NCBI GenBank assembly: GCA_023229135.1
Contig: JALNZT010000015.1
Span: 19,701-83,700 of the forward strand
Direction of reading: 5' to 3'
DNA length: 64,000 bases
DNA from: Bacteroidales bacterium
Lineage (GTDB): Bacteria > Bacteroidota > Bacteroidia > Bacteroidales > F082
The position numbers and the translations under genes were made by a program. Below, one piece after another: positions 33,350 to 42,900 of the stretch (its first letter is position 1; every line of letters starts with the position of its first letter). A model generated the notes under the pieces. The model did no database searches. It was not told where the DNA came from and saw only the letters and a list, made by a program, of their open reading frames with translations.

Positions 33350-33991
33350 ATGGGAATGCCTTCTATTACATTGGCCTTTGAATTCCACCGCGATAATCCG
33401 GTGGTAAGCCTGCGTTTTGAGAAAGATTTTGAGCTTATTACCAGGATAAAATCTATTAAAAAAGCTGCATGGAATCAAAGTCAGGGTTTTTGGTATAATC
33501 CCCGTGAAGGATTTAATTTGAATGAAGTTTTTGAGACCATGACAGATGTGACCTGGCTAGATTATTCCGCTTCGAAAAAGAATGATTCAGGTGAGCACAA
33601 GGAGGTTACGAAAAAGAAACCGGATGCAAAGCCCCAAGTAATCATTCCGCAAGCCTATTGCGATACATTAGATCAAAAACGTTATACTGAAAAAACCAAG
33701 ACCATTTACCTGTTTGAAGTGAACCGCGACAAGCCGTACAGTGCAACAAGTATTTACACTGTAACAAGAAAGGCCGCAGTTAAGGCAAAAATAATAAAAC
33801 GAGTTTATCCTCCTATTTTGCGACACAGTTTTGCAACCCACAATTTGGAGCAAGGGATGGACTTACGTTTTATTCAGGAATTATTAGGGCATGAAAGCTC
33901 AAAAATAACCGAGATATACACCCATGTATCATAAAAAGATTTTGCCAAATTCAGCAATCCATTCGACAACAATTTTTTTGATGATGACTAG
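33350..33991 (+). pseudogene. Decayed tyrosine recombinase (integrase) with internal deletion and nonsense codon
   Basis: The first 95 codons match the N-terminal arm-binding region of Bacteroidota integrases (SLRFEKDFELITRIKSIKKAAWNQSQGFWYNP). After QKRYTEKTKTIY, the usual start of the core-binding domain, the sequence jumps to RDKPYSATSIYTVTRKA and the catalytic LRHSFATHNLEQGMDLRFIQELLGHESS. About 150 residues of the middle, including the first catalytic Arg and the Lys, are missing. The frame stops at TAA 33932-33934 just after IYTHVS, but reading on gives KDFAKFSNPFDN, the family's normal tail, up to TAG 33989-33991. The gene is therefore broken twice. The C-terminal HxxR box and the Tyr of IYTHVS remain. 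It marks a lost mobile element or an old recombination locus. Confidence 0.85.
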
Positions 33992-34197
33992 ACGATATAA
34001 ACATAAATCACCCATTTGGGTGGATATATTCCTGTGGATGTAAAAATATAAGTAAAATATAATCACCTATCAACAAATACGTTGTGGCTAATTTAACAAC
34101 AATTCATCACCAAAAAACAACAATTGAGCAACTAAAATTAAACTGATTAAATAATATTACTGAATTTTGAATTGAATAACAAAAACTGATAACTTAA

Positions 34198-34674
34198 ATG
34201 AAACAAATAGATAATTCATCTCAAAAAATTGCCAGAAAAAAATCTCATCCATTTTGGCGATGGTTTTGGCTCACTTTTCTTGTGGTTTCTCTTGTTTATG
34301 CGTGGTATTCATTTTATGTGCCTTCTAATGATATTAAGTGGGTCCGTAACATTATTTCGACTCAAGAACTTACTAATAATTCCGGAAAGAACACACTTCT
34401 GTTTTTTACAGGAAAATGGTGTGTGCCTTGCCGAATTATGAAACGTGAAGTTTTTGCTGATAATGAAGTCGAAAAGGTCATCCATTCGCAAGTTACACCA
34501 GTAATGATTGATATTGACAACCCAAATACTTATGAACTAGTAAAGTTTTTCAAGTTTGGGGCAACACCAACAACAATTATTCTTGATTCCCGAGGAAAAG
34601 TACTTGACTACGCTCTGGGAAAGATTGAAAAAAAGAAATTTCTTGAAATGCTAAAACACCCTGAAGCCCAATAA
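34198..34674 (+). CDS. Membrane-anchored thioredoxin-like protein
   Basis: This 158-residue protein has an N-terminal transmembrane anchor (about 19-38), and the thioredoxin domain faces the periplasm. The active site is GKWCVPCRIMK at about residues 78-88, and the cis-proline appears in KFGATPTTIILDS. It probably reduces or oxidises disulfides of exported proteins. The beta-lactamase-fold gene starts 3 bp after its stop, so the two are co-transcribed. The 200-bp gap before it holds AT-rich DNA without clear signals. Confidence 0.85.
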   Translation: MKQIDNSSQKIARKKSHPFWRWFWLTFLVVSLVYAWYSFYVPSNDIKWVRNIISTQELTNNSGKNTLLFFTGKWCVPCRIMKREVFADNEVEKVIHSQVTPVMIDIDNPNTYELVKFFKFGATPTTIILDSRGKVLDYALGKIEKKKFLEMLKHPEAQ

Positions 34675-34677
34675 AAT

Positions 34678-35715
34678 ATGACAAAAAATAAAATAAAAAT
34701 GATCGCTAAAATTTTATTGTTCTTAGGAACAGGAATCTCTTTGTATTTTGTTCCGTGGCCTATTGTAACCGCTTGGGTAAAGCCACTTCCAGATACCGTT
34801 CAGGAACAAGTTAATAAAGCTGCCGATTACGGATTTGATGGTATCATTGTTTGTATAAACAAAAAAGGCAACCAATCCGAATTTTATACTTCGGGCTATA
34901 AAAACAGAGAAAACAAAATTCCAGCCGACCCTAATGCCTTATTTAAAATTGCCAGTGTTAGCAAATTGTACAAGGCGGTAGCCGTTGCAAAATTGGTTTC
35001 CGATGGAAAATTATCATTAGACAAAACGCTTACAGATTATTTACCCGAATTGAAAGACAGAATAGAATATGCTGATAAAATCACTTTGCGTATGTTGGTT
35101 AAACATAGAAGTGGTATTCCGGATTATGTTCGCACTCCTGATTATTGGGTACACCCCAAAGAAACTGCTGATGAACAACTTGCTTTAGTATTGGACAAAC
35201 CTGCCAACTTTAAACCCGACAAAAAGTATAAATATTCCAACACAAATTATTTGTTGTTAAATAGAATAATAAACAGAGTTCTTGGCTACAGTACTTTCCA
35301 ATACATTCAAGAAAAAATTTTAAACCCATTGAACTTAAACCATACTTTTGGCTCAATTAAAGATGTAAACATAGATGATGTGATGAGTGGTTACTATGTA
35401 GGCTATGATGCGGATTTAAAAACAGACAATGTGGGTTCCATACTTGCGACAGCAGAAGATTTGAGCAAATTCATACGGGCATTAAATGACGGTTCTGTTT
35501 TTAGAGATAAAAAGGAGCAAGAAATCTATTCTTCCATTTATAAGTATGAGCATACAGGCTTGATACCGGGATACCAAACTATCGCTAAATATCATAAGGA
35601 TATTGACGCTGTCGTGATTCAATTTACAAACACCGTAAACTTTGACGGCTATAATTGGAACATGTCTGAAATAATGTACAACCGAATAGTTAAAATATTG
35701 AAAAAGAAAAGCTAA
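34678..35715 (+). CDS. Serine hydrolase, beta-lactamase/penicillin-binding fold (first of pair)
   Basis: This 345-residue protein has an N-terminal hydrophobic segment (about 8-30) and a class C beta-lactamase-type domain. The nucleophile motif SVSK is at residues 93-96 and the YSN motif is in KYKYSNTNY, with LLNRIINRVLGYS downstream. The C-terminal HTGLIPGYQ may supply the third element. Members include D-aminopeptidases, esterases and peptidases; resistance to beta-lactams should not be assumed. It lies 3 bp behind the thioredoxin gene, and a second such hydrolase follows after a hairpin. Confidence 0.85.
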   Translation: MTKNKIKMIAKILLFLGTGISLYFVPWPIVTAWVKPLPDTVQEQVNKAADYGFDGIIVCINKKGNQSEFYTSGYKNRENKIPADPNALFKIASVSKLYKAVAVAKLVSDGKLSLDKTLTDYLPELKDRIEYADKITLRMLVKHRSGIPDYVRTPDYWVHPKETADEQLALVLDKPANFKPDKKYKYSNTNYLLLNRIINRVLGYSTFQYIQEKILNPLNLNHTFGSIKDVNIDDVMSGYYVGYDADLKTDNVGSILATAEDLSKFIRALNDGSVFRDKKEQEIYSSIYKYEHTGLIPGYQTIAKYHKDIDAVVIQFTNTVNFDGYNWNMSEIMYNRIVKILKKKS

Positions 35716-35726
35716 CCACAACATTG

Positions 35727-35762
35727 GTTTTCATTTAGCCCTGATTTAAGGGAAATGAAAAC
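35727..35762 (+). other. Hairpin between the two serine hydrolase genes
   Basis: GTTTTCATTT at 35727-35736 pairs perfectly with AATGAAAAC plus the adjoining A, extended by CCCT/AGGG across a two-base bulge, around a short loop (ends at 35762). No T-run follows, so it is more likely an RNA processing or stability element than a terminator. Confidence 0.45.
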
Positions 35763-35776
35763 TATGCAAAAAGACA

Positions 35777-37225
35777 ATGAAAAGATACATTTCAATACTA
35801 GTGATAATTTTAACGCTTTGTGATTCTTGCAAAAACAAAACCAACTCAAAAGGTACAGAGAACCCGTTGAAAAAAAGACTCCAATCCTACCTTGACGCGT
35901 GTAATAAAAACGGGCTTTCAGCAAGCGTTTTGGTCGCCAAAGATGGAGAAATACTCTACACTGATGGCGTTGGATTAAGAAACAAAGCTGAGAAACTTCC
36001 CGTAACTGAAGAAACCATTTTCACAACAGGTTCATTAACAAAGCAATTTACAGCAACCGCTATTCTAAAATTACAAGAAGAAAATAAATTATCGGTAAAC
36101 GATTCTATTTACAAATTTCTTGAAAATGTGCCGAAGGACAAACAAAACATTACAATTGATCAATTACTTACACACACTTCAGGTATAATGGGAAATCTGG
36201 GTTACGGAGTAGATTTTGTTCCCATCTCAAAAGAGAAGTTTTTAAGTGAAGTTTATAATTCACCTTTAGATTTTGAACCGGGAAAACAATTTAGTTACTC
36301 CAACGTAGGTTACAGTTTATTAGCGATGATCATTGAAAAAGTTACGCAGACAGATTACGAAACCTATTTGCAGGAACATCTTTTTCAAAAAGCAGGTATG
36401 AAACATACGGGTTACCTTTACCCTAAATGGGATACCACTCAAATGGCCCACGGCTATAAATGTGGGGAAGATTGGGGAACTCATCTTATGAAATGGAAGG
36501 CAGATTCAAATCCAATTTCATGGCATTTAAAAGGAAACGGCGGAATACTTTCCAATCCTTCCGATTTATATTCATGGTACAATGCCTTAAAAGAAAATAA
36601 AATTATTTCCAAAAAATCTTATGAGCAACTCACTTTTCCCCACGTAAAAGAACATGAATCAGGAGATTCGTACTATGCATACGGATGGACCATAATGAAT
36701 AGCGATAGAAATACGAAAATTATAGCACACAATGGCTCAAATGGTGTTTTTTATGCTGATTTCATTCAACTTCCTGAAGAAAATACCGTAATCATATACA
36801 TGACCAATCAATTAAGGTACGACACGCAAATTGTTGCGTGGGAAATAGAGCAATTACTTTTTAAGGAAAACTATACGCCCGTTGTACCTAAAATGAATAG
36901 TATAAAACACGGCAGTACAGATATTACCAATAAACAACTTGAAATCATACATCAATTGGTAAAACTAATTTTGACCGATGACAAGCACATTGATGATTTT
37001 TGCAACAAACATATTGCTAGTAAAGAAAGAGAACGAAGGTTCAAAATGTGGGTTAAGGACATGCAAAATGAATTTTCAGACTACAAATTAAAACACATTT
37101 TGGAATATGGAGACTTGAGTTATGATATAATACTTGAATCAAAAGATGGAAAAGTTGTTGATTTAACCCCATGTTTTGACCTACAATTCAATGAAAGTAA
37201 TCAAATTGTCGCTTTTGGATGGTAA
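35777..37225 (+). CDS. Serine hydrolase lipoprotein, beta-lactamase fold (second of pair)
   Basis: This 482-residue protein has a lipoprotein-like start (ILTLCDSCKN) and a class C beta-lactamase-type domain of about 330 residues: TGSLTKQFTATAILKLQEEN (SxxK nucleophile), TIDQLLTHTSGI, FSYSNVGYSLLAMII (YxN) and IIAHNGSNGVFYADF (HxG-like). A C-terminal extra domain of about 110 residues (ITNKQLEIIHQLVKLILTDD... DGKVVDLTPCFDLQF) may recognise substrate. The two hydrolases of the pair are clearly related but not recent copies. Confidence 0.85.
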   Translation: MKRYISILVIILTLCDSCKNKTNSKGTENPLKKRLQSYLDACNKNGLSASVLVAKDGEILYTDGVGLRNKAEKLPVTEETIFTTGSLTKQFTATAILKLQEENKLSVNDSIYKFLENVPKDKQNITIDQLLTHTSGIMGNLGYGVDFVPISKEKFLSEVYNSPLDFEPGKQFSYSNVGYSLLAMIIEKVTQTDYETYLQEHLFQKAGMKHTGYLYPKWDTTQMAHGYKCGEDWGTHLMKWKADSNPISWHLKGNGGILSNPSDLYSWYNALKENKIISKKSYEQLTFPHVKEHESGDSYYAYGWTIMNSDRNTKIIAHNGSNGVFYADFIQLPEENTVIIYMTNQLRYDTQIVAWEIEQLLFKENYTPVVPKMNSIKHGSTDITNKQLEIIHQLVKLILTDDKHIDDFCNKHIASKERERRFKMWVKDMQNEFSDYKLKHILEYGDLSYDIILESKDGKVVDLTPCFDLQFNESNQIVAFGW

Positions 37226-37936
37226 ATCAAAAACTATCTAAAATAAATAGGACTCTATGCGGGTCGTCAAAAAGCTTTTAACAAAAAAACTTTTTTTACA
37301 CCCAGTAAATCTATTGTAAAAAATCTATGTTTTTTGACGGCCTCCCTACTTCGGCTTGCTCAGTATAAATGTTGAACCTATCTGCCAAGGCATGCCAGGC
37401 AGGCTACATCCCGCATTAGTAAGCACTTAGAAAAGGGTTTGCTTGTTTAATGTGGCGTTTTCCAAAGGTGGGTTACGTGGCTTTAGCCAGTTTTGCTTGT
37501 TTTTTGCGCATGACTATTTTTCTCAAGGGCAAAATCCATGTGTTTTGGTTAGGTTTGCTTGTTTCCTCCCAGTTCCTCTTTTTGAGGGCCGATATACTCC
37601 GGCATGAGTGGCACAAGTTGCTCCGGTTTAAGTAGCACACAATGGCTGGTATGTCCAGTTCAGTTCAATAATCGTAAAGGATTTTTTTTCTCGCATAAAA
37701 CAGCCTTTAAAAATGAATAATTCTGTAGGATACGCATGTATTAAAAACCTTACCTTTACTGCATAGTAGAGCACTATCCCAAAGGGATTTAATTCAACAT
37801 TGCAAATACTTTATGGCGGGCTACGTTATGAAAATGAGTATTTTAGCTCCAAATATAAATCAGTGCAGTCAGACAAATTTGTCTTCAAAAGTCCGCCGCA
37901 AAGCATATACTTCCCATTACTTAAAATTTATAAACG
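37226..37936. other. 711-bp non-coding stretch with inverted repeats
   Basis: I see no supportable gene. GGTCGTCAAAAA at 37262-37273 and TTTTTGACGGCC at 37331-37342 form 12-bp inverted ends with one mismatch around an A/T-run-rich centre, an 81-bp miniature-element-like unit. TCTGCC...GGCAGGC at 37381-37404 is a palindrome seen again near 58276. Between 37440 and 37660 GTTTGCTTGTTT recurs in G/T-rich, gene-free sequence. A 14-bp perfect palindrome (37871-37884) lies before the isochorismatase gene. The content looks like debris of mobile or repeat DNA. Confidence 0.5.
37871..37884. promoter_or_regulatory. Perfect 14-bp palindrome upstream of the isochorismatase gene
   Basis: AGACAAATTTGTCT is a perfect palindrome ending 52 bp before the isochorismatase ATG. 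Its size and place fit an operator for a dimeric repressor, but no regulator gene is adjacent. Confidence 0.35.
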
Positions 37937-38476
37937 ATGATAAACGATAAAGACACAGGACTAATCCTGGTAGATGTGCAAGGAAAACTTGCCAGAATGG
38001 TAGCTGAAAGTGAGACACTTATAGCGAATATTGAAAAACTAATTCAAGGCTGTCAAGTACTGGGAATACCTATTTTATGGCTTGAACAATATCCCGAGGG
38101 ACTGGGAAAGACGGTAACGGAGTTATCGAAACTTTTAACCAATCAAAGTCCTATTGAAAAACAATTTTTTAATGCTTTAGCGGAGAAAGAAGTGGAAAAT
38201 GAAATCATAAGATTAGACAAAAAAAATTGGCTGGTTTGCGGAATAGAAGCACATATATGTGTTTATCAAACAGTTATGGCCTTAATGGCTAAAAAGTTTT
38301 ATGTGGAAGTTGTTGCTGATTGTATCTCATCCCGAAAAAAATCCAGCATAGATATAGCCTTAAATAAACTGAGAGAAAAAGGAGCCGGCATCACCAATGT
38401 GGAGATGTGTTTATATGAGCTTTTAAAAGACTCAAAAAGAGATGCGTTTAAAAAAGTCTTGGCGTTCATTAAATAG
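37937..38476 (+). CDS. Isochorismatase-family cysteine hydrolase
   Basis: This is a 179-residue cytoplasmic enzyme of the isochorismatase-like (YcaC-type) superfamily. The catalytic Asp is in LILVDVQGKL, the Lys in PIEKQFFNAL, and the nucleophile Cys in LVCGIEAHICVYQTVMAL (the second Cys, GIEAHIC). Substrates in the family are amides or enol ethers and cannot be told from sequence. It stands alone behind a long non-coding region with a palindromic candidate operator. Confidence 0.88.
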   Translation: MINDKDTGLILVDVQGKLARMVAESETLIANIEKLIQGCQVLGIPILWLEQYPEGLGKTVTELSKLLTNQSPIEKQFFNALAEKEVENEIIRLDKKNWLVCGIEAHICVYQTVMALMAKKFYVEVVADCISSRKKSSIDIALNKLREKGAGITNVEMCLYELLKDSKRDAFKKVLAFIK

Positions 38477-38593
38477 GCTCTTTTTCGACATGAACTTCAG
38501 GCTAAAATAAATACGCCTTCTTGCCCATTGTCAGCATTTCTAGGGCGTGCCTTCCATCTTACTGAATCATAAAGCGATAAAAAAAACCTACTG

Positions 38594-38625
38594 TTTGGTG
38601 AGAATTGAAATAATTTCTAAATTTG
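38594..38625 (+). promoter_or_regulatory. Complete Bacteroidota promoter for the small secreted protein
   Basis: TTTG at 38594-38597 and TAAATTTG at 38618-38625 are separated by 20 bp, an excellent -33/-7 match. The ATG at 38673 is 47 bp downstream. Confidence 0.65.
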
Positions 38626-38672
38626 GTGGCAATGAATACCAACTACAATACAAACACTTACATTGAATTTAT

Positions 38673-39083
38673 ATGAAAAAGCTTTGGATCTTTCTGTTAA
38701 TCTGTGCGATCAATCTATCTGTGGTCGGACAAGTGGTCGGCAGCTACACTATCGTATTAAACAACGATACTTCGCCTTTAAATGCCAGCTTGAAAAACAA
38801 CACTTTTGTTTATAGCTTTAAGAAATCGGATGTGTTAACAATCACTTTCAAGGAGCTTGAAACCGTTGTTGGCCAAAAATCTATTAAAATTACTTCAGGT
38901 TTCGATGATGACGATATTCAGGTTGGAACTTTTAATGAAGCTGATGTTCAGGATGATAAAAGTTCTGTTGTAAATATCGCATTCGACAAACTGAAACTTA
39001 AAGCCGGACCAGACGAAGTATACAAGCTTTTGATTAAGGATGAAAATGAGCACCAGACCATTTTGAAGTTCAGATTAATTTAA
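38673..39083 (+). CDS. Small exported protein of unknown function
   Basis: This 136-residue protein has a signal peptide (LWIFLLICAINLSVVGQ). The mature part is beta-rich and acidic (SFKKSDVLTITFKELE, ITSGFDDDDIQVGTF, YKLLIKDENEHQTILKFRLI), like a small immunoglobulin or jelly-roll domain. No family is recognised. It has its own strong promoter and a weak downstream hairpin, so it is probably a single-gene transcript. Confidence 0.7.
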   Translation: MKKLWIFLLICAINLSVVGQVVGSYTIVLNNDTSPLNASLKNNTFVYSFKKSDVLTITFKELETVVGQKSIKITSGFDDDDIQVGTFNEADVQDDKSSVVNIAFDKLKLKAGPDEVYKLLIKDENEHQTILKFRLI

Positions 39084-39198
39084 AAAAAGCTGTTTTGTTT
39101 TTGTATTTAAGCTATCGGCAGAGGGCAAGACGCTAATCAGGTACTTTTATTGAGCAGTTTGTTTTGATAGTCATTTTGATGTATTACTGAGCGCAAGG

Positions 39199-39220
39199 CC
39201 TGCTTTAGCAGGATTTCTTT
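39199..39220 (+). terminator. Weak intrinsic terminator upstream of the lolD-like gene
   Basis: CCTGC (39199-39203) and GCAGG (39208-39212) form a short hairpin with a TTTA loop followed by ATTTCTTTT. The stem is only 5 bp and lies 116 bp after the preceding stop, so support is modest. Confidence 0.4.
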
Positions 39221-39246
39221 TGACGATTTCCTCAAAGCATTTTTCG

Positions 39247-39254
39247 TACTTTTG
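39247..39254 (+). promoter_or_regulatory. Bacteroidota -7 box upstream of the lolD-like gene
   Basis: TACTTTTG fits TAnnTTTG and lies 23 bp before the ATG. A TTTG at 39219-39222 is 24 bp upstream, longer than ideal. Confidence 0.45.
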
Positions 39255-39277
39255 CAGCTTAGTTTCAACTCCTAAAA

Positions 39278-39928
39278 ATGATAACAGCAAAAGGTATTTT
39301 TAAGTCTTACGGAAATGTAAAAGTGCTCAAAGATATTGACTTCCACGTGTCAAAAGGCGAAATCGTGAGTATCGTCGGGCCGTCGGGAGCCGGAAAATCA
39401 ACGCTCTTGCAGATCATTGGTACAATCGAACAGGCGGATCAAGGAAGCTTGACCATTAACGACCTAAATATTAATGATTTAAGTGGAAAATCATTGGCTG
39501 CTTTTCGTAATCAAAAAGTTGGTTTTGTGTTTCAGTTTCATCATTTATTCCCCGAGTTTACTGCGCTGGAAAATGTGTGTATTCCTGCTTTTATTGCCGG
39601 AAAAACAAAAAAACAAGCTGAGAAAGAAGCCTTACAATTACTTGAATACCTGAATGTTAGTGACAGGAAGGAACACAAGCCCGCTGCCATGTCGGGAGGC
39701 GAACAGCAGCGCGTAGCCGTGGCGCGGGCACTTATCAATCAACCCGCTGTGGTGCTGGCAGACGAGCCTTCCGGAAACCTCGACACCCAATCTGCCGCTG
39801 AATTACACAAGCTGTTTCTGGATTTGCGCCAAAAGTTTAACCAAACCTTTGTAATTGTTACCCACAACACCGATTTAGCCAATATTGCCGACAAAAGTTA
39901 TACCCTTGCTGACGGAAGCTGGCAATAA
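39278..39928 (+). CDS. lolD: ABC transporter ATP-binding protein, LolD/MacB type
   Basis: This 216-residue ATPase belongs to the LolD/FtsE/MacB group, which drives lipoprotein release or efflux from the inner membrane. Walker A is GPSGAGKSTLLQ, the signature is MSGGEQQRVAVARAL, Walker B is VVLADEPSGNLD and the switch His is in VIVTHN. The typical GTIEQADQGSLTINDLNI insert is present. No permease gene is adjacent; the next gene is the TPR-like protein. The LolD assignment is by similarity of motifs, and a MacB-type role is possible. Confidence 0.88.
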   Translation: MITAKGIFKSYGNVKVLKDIDFHVSKGEIVSIVGPSGAGKSTLLQIIGTIEQADQGSLTINDLNINDLSGKSLAAFRNQKVGFVFQFHHLFPEFTALENVCIPAFIAGKTKKQAEKEALQLLEYLNVSDRKEHKPAAMSGGEQQRVAVARALINQPAVVLADEPSGNLDTQSAAELHKLFLDLRQKFNQTFVIVTHNTDLANIADKSYTLADGSWQ

Positions 39929-39996
39929 CAGCACTTCAAACAATAATGAAGCACAATAAGCGTTTCAAAAAGAATACCTTAATTTCACGCTAAAGT

Positions 39997-42900
39997 ATGC
40001 AAAAGCAGTTTTTTACCCTTCTATTTATAGCCCTCATTCTCAGTTGTTTTACGCAACCAATAACCGCTCAGGAAGTAAGCCAATCTTACGAAGTTCTGAT
40101 GGAGTCTGGTACAGAGAAATATTCGGCAGGTGATTTTATCAGCGCCAAGACCTATTTTGAGATGGCGTTGCAAAAGAAAAAAGACGATGCCACAGCCCAA
40201 AAAAAACTAGACGAAACCGTCGAGAAAATCAAGCAACAGATGGAAAAGCAGGAAGGTTTTTACCTGAAACTCGATCAGGGCGACAGGCTGCTTGCACGCA
40301 ACGAACTTGAAGAAGCAAAAATTGCTTACGAAGAAGCACTGAAAGTGTTTCCTGACGATAAATATACCTTGGCGCAACTCGCCGAAATCAACAAAACTTT
40401 AGCGGCAGAACAAGATAAGCTGAACAGCTACAACCAAGCTATAAACCTCGGAACCAGCCTACTCGAACAAGCCAAATATGAAGAAGCAATTCTTCAGTTT
40501 CAGGAAGCCACAGCTTTATATCCAAAACAGGAGCTTCCAATCGAGAAGTTGGCCGAAGCCAAGCAGCTGCTCGAAAAACGTATACTAACACAAACCAAAG
40601 CTGCTGGTTTAGTAGCCGAAGCCGAAAATTTCATTCTTAGAAAAGATTATAAAGCCGCTATAGAAAAGCTGGAAGAGGCGCAAACATTAACGCCTGATGA
40701 CGTATCAACAGCGCAACTGCTTAATGATACCCGCACACTCGCTGAAAAAGCGGAAGCCTACAACACCATTTTAGCCAAAGCCGATGAGCAGTATGCCAAC
40801 AAAAATTTCGATAAAGCCCGCGAGCAATACCAGGCCGCACTCGTGGCATGGCCTGGACAAGCTTATGCCGAAGATATGATTGTGCGCATCAATCAAACGC
40901 TGGAAAGCGAATCTTATCTGGCTCAGGAGCAGTATAATAACGCCATGTCAGAAGCAGCAAATTTTGAAGCTGAGGAAGCCCTTGAGCAAGCTATCACAAG
41001 TTATGAAAAAGCATTGACTTTTAAAGAAAATGACGAACTCGCCTTGGAAAAAATTGCTGCCATCCAGGCAAAAATTCTGGCAAATAAAAATGCGGAGCAG
41101 CTTAGTGCTCAAATTGAAGGCCTAATGGAGCAAGCTTTACAACTAGAAAACGACAAGAAATACGAAGCAGCCCTGAACATCTATGAACAAGTGCAATCGC
41201 TTGATCCTGTAAAAGTTGGAATAACAGAGAAAATTACAGAAATCGCGGCTTTAATACAGCAAGCACAACAAATGGAGGCGAATTATACCACACTGATGGA
41301 AACTGCCGAAGTATTGCTTTCTCAAAACTCGTTGAGAGAAGCACGGGCGAAATTTGTGGAGGCCTTCAATATAAAACCCTCAGCATCAGAACCTCAGGAA
41401 AAGATTAATCAGATTGACAGACAGCTCACAGCCCTTGCACAGCAAGAAGCCGAGCTGGAAAATGAATACACCAGATTGATCGGTCTGGCTAGCGAAGCTT
41501 ATGGCAAGGAAGAACTGGCACTGGCACTGGATTACTACCAACAAGCGGCCCAACTGAAACCCGAAGAACAGCAGCTGACTTCAAAAATTGGAGAAATCAA
41601 TACCAAAATGGATCAGCAGCAACAGCTTGAGCAGCGCGAAAACAATTACGCCGAGCTGATAGCGTTAGGCGATCAGCAGTTTGAAGAAAACAAACTGGCA
41701 GCAGCCAAAAGTAGTTTTGAACAAGCGGCACAGCTATTTGCCGAGCGCACTTATCCTACAGAAAAAATAGCAGAAATTACGACATTACAGTCTGAGATAG
41801 CTGCCGCTGAAGCGCTTGAAGCCAACTTCAATACTCAAATTGAAAATGCCGATTTGGCTTTCAATGGAGGTGATTTTGAAAAAGCCAAACAGCTTTATGA
41901 AGCCGCGCTTCAGCTAAAAGCTTCGGAACATGCTGAGCAACAAATTATCAAAATCGATGAGCATTTAGCTGAACAAGCTGCTGCTGAGGCACTTGATTTA
42001 GCCTTTACACAGAAAGTACAATCTGCTGACAGCTTGTTTGTACTCGAAGAATGGGAACAGGCTAGCATTGTCTATCAGCAAGCTCTATCACTCAACCCAT
42101 CTGCTACTTATCCAAAAAGTCAGTTGGCACAAATTGAAGAAGCGGTAGCCGCTGTCGTAGCCGCGAAAGCCCTGGAATCACAAATTGCCAGACTTACAGC
42201 TCAGGCTGATGAAAACTTCAACAACAAAAAACTCATTCAGGCTCAAGCTCTTTACGATGAAATCCTAACACTAGACGCAGCCAATGCACACGCTCTGTCG
42301 CGTACGGCTGAAATAAGTATCCAACTGAAAGCTGAAATCGCCGAACGGGAACAAAAATTTGAAGCAGCTTTAGCTACCGGCGAGCAGTTTCTATCTGAAA
42401 AATCCTATCGGGATGCGATAGAACAATATCAAATTGCAAGAGGTTTAAAACCTGATGATGAGATGGTTAAAGCAAGGATTAAGCAAATAGACGATATCAT
42501 CAAAGCTGAAAAAATGAAGTTGATGACCAATTACAATAAAATCATCAAAGAGGCCGATCAATTTCTTCAAAGCAGAACCTACGACAAAGCCATCGAGCTT
42601 TATAACAAAGCTGATTTGTTAAAAACAGGCGAAACCTATCCGGCAGAGATGATTGCCCAGATTTCCCAGACAATTCAGGACAACAAGCTCGTCGAACTCA
42701 ATCTAAATCCGGTTATAATACCTTCAGCAACAACCAAAAAGTTTGGTTTTGAACCGGTTAATATCACTGAGAGACGCACAAACTACATCCTGGTCAAAGC
42801 AAGAAATACCGGCACAAAAGGCTTCCCGCTGATTGTGAGTTTTGGAAGTAAAAACGGCCGCAATGGTGGTTTTGTTTTGCCCATCCCTGACGACGATCAA

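Noticed and set aside
34678..37225. Antibiotic-resistance beta-lactamases
   Set aside because: SxxK/YxN proteins of this type are mostly peptidases and esterases; nothing marks these as resistance enzymes.
37450..37635. 61-codon frame in the long non-coding stretch
   Set aside because: It has no Shine-Dalgarno sequence, homologous motif or sensible composition, and it lies in repeat-like G/T-rich DNA.
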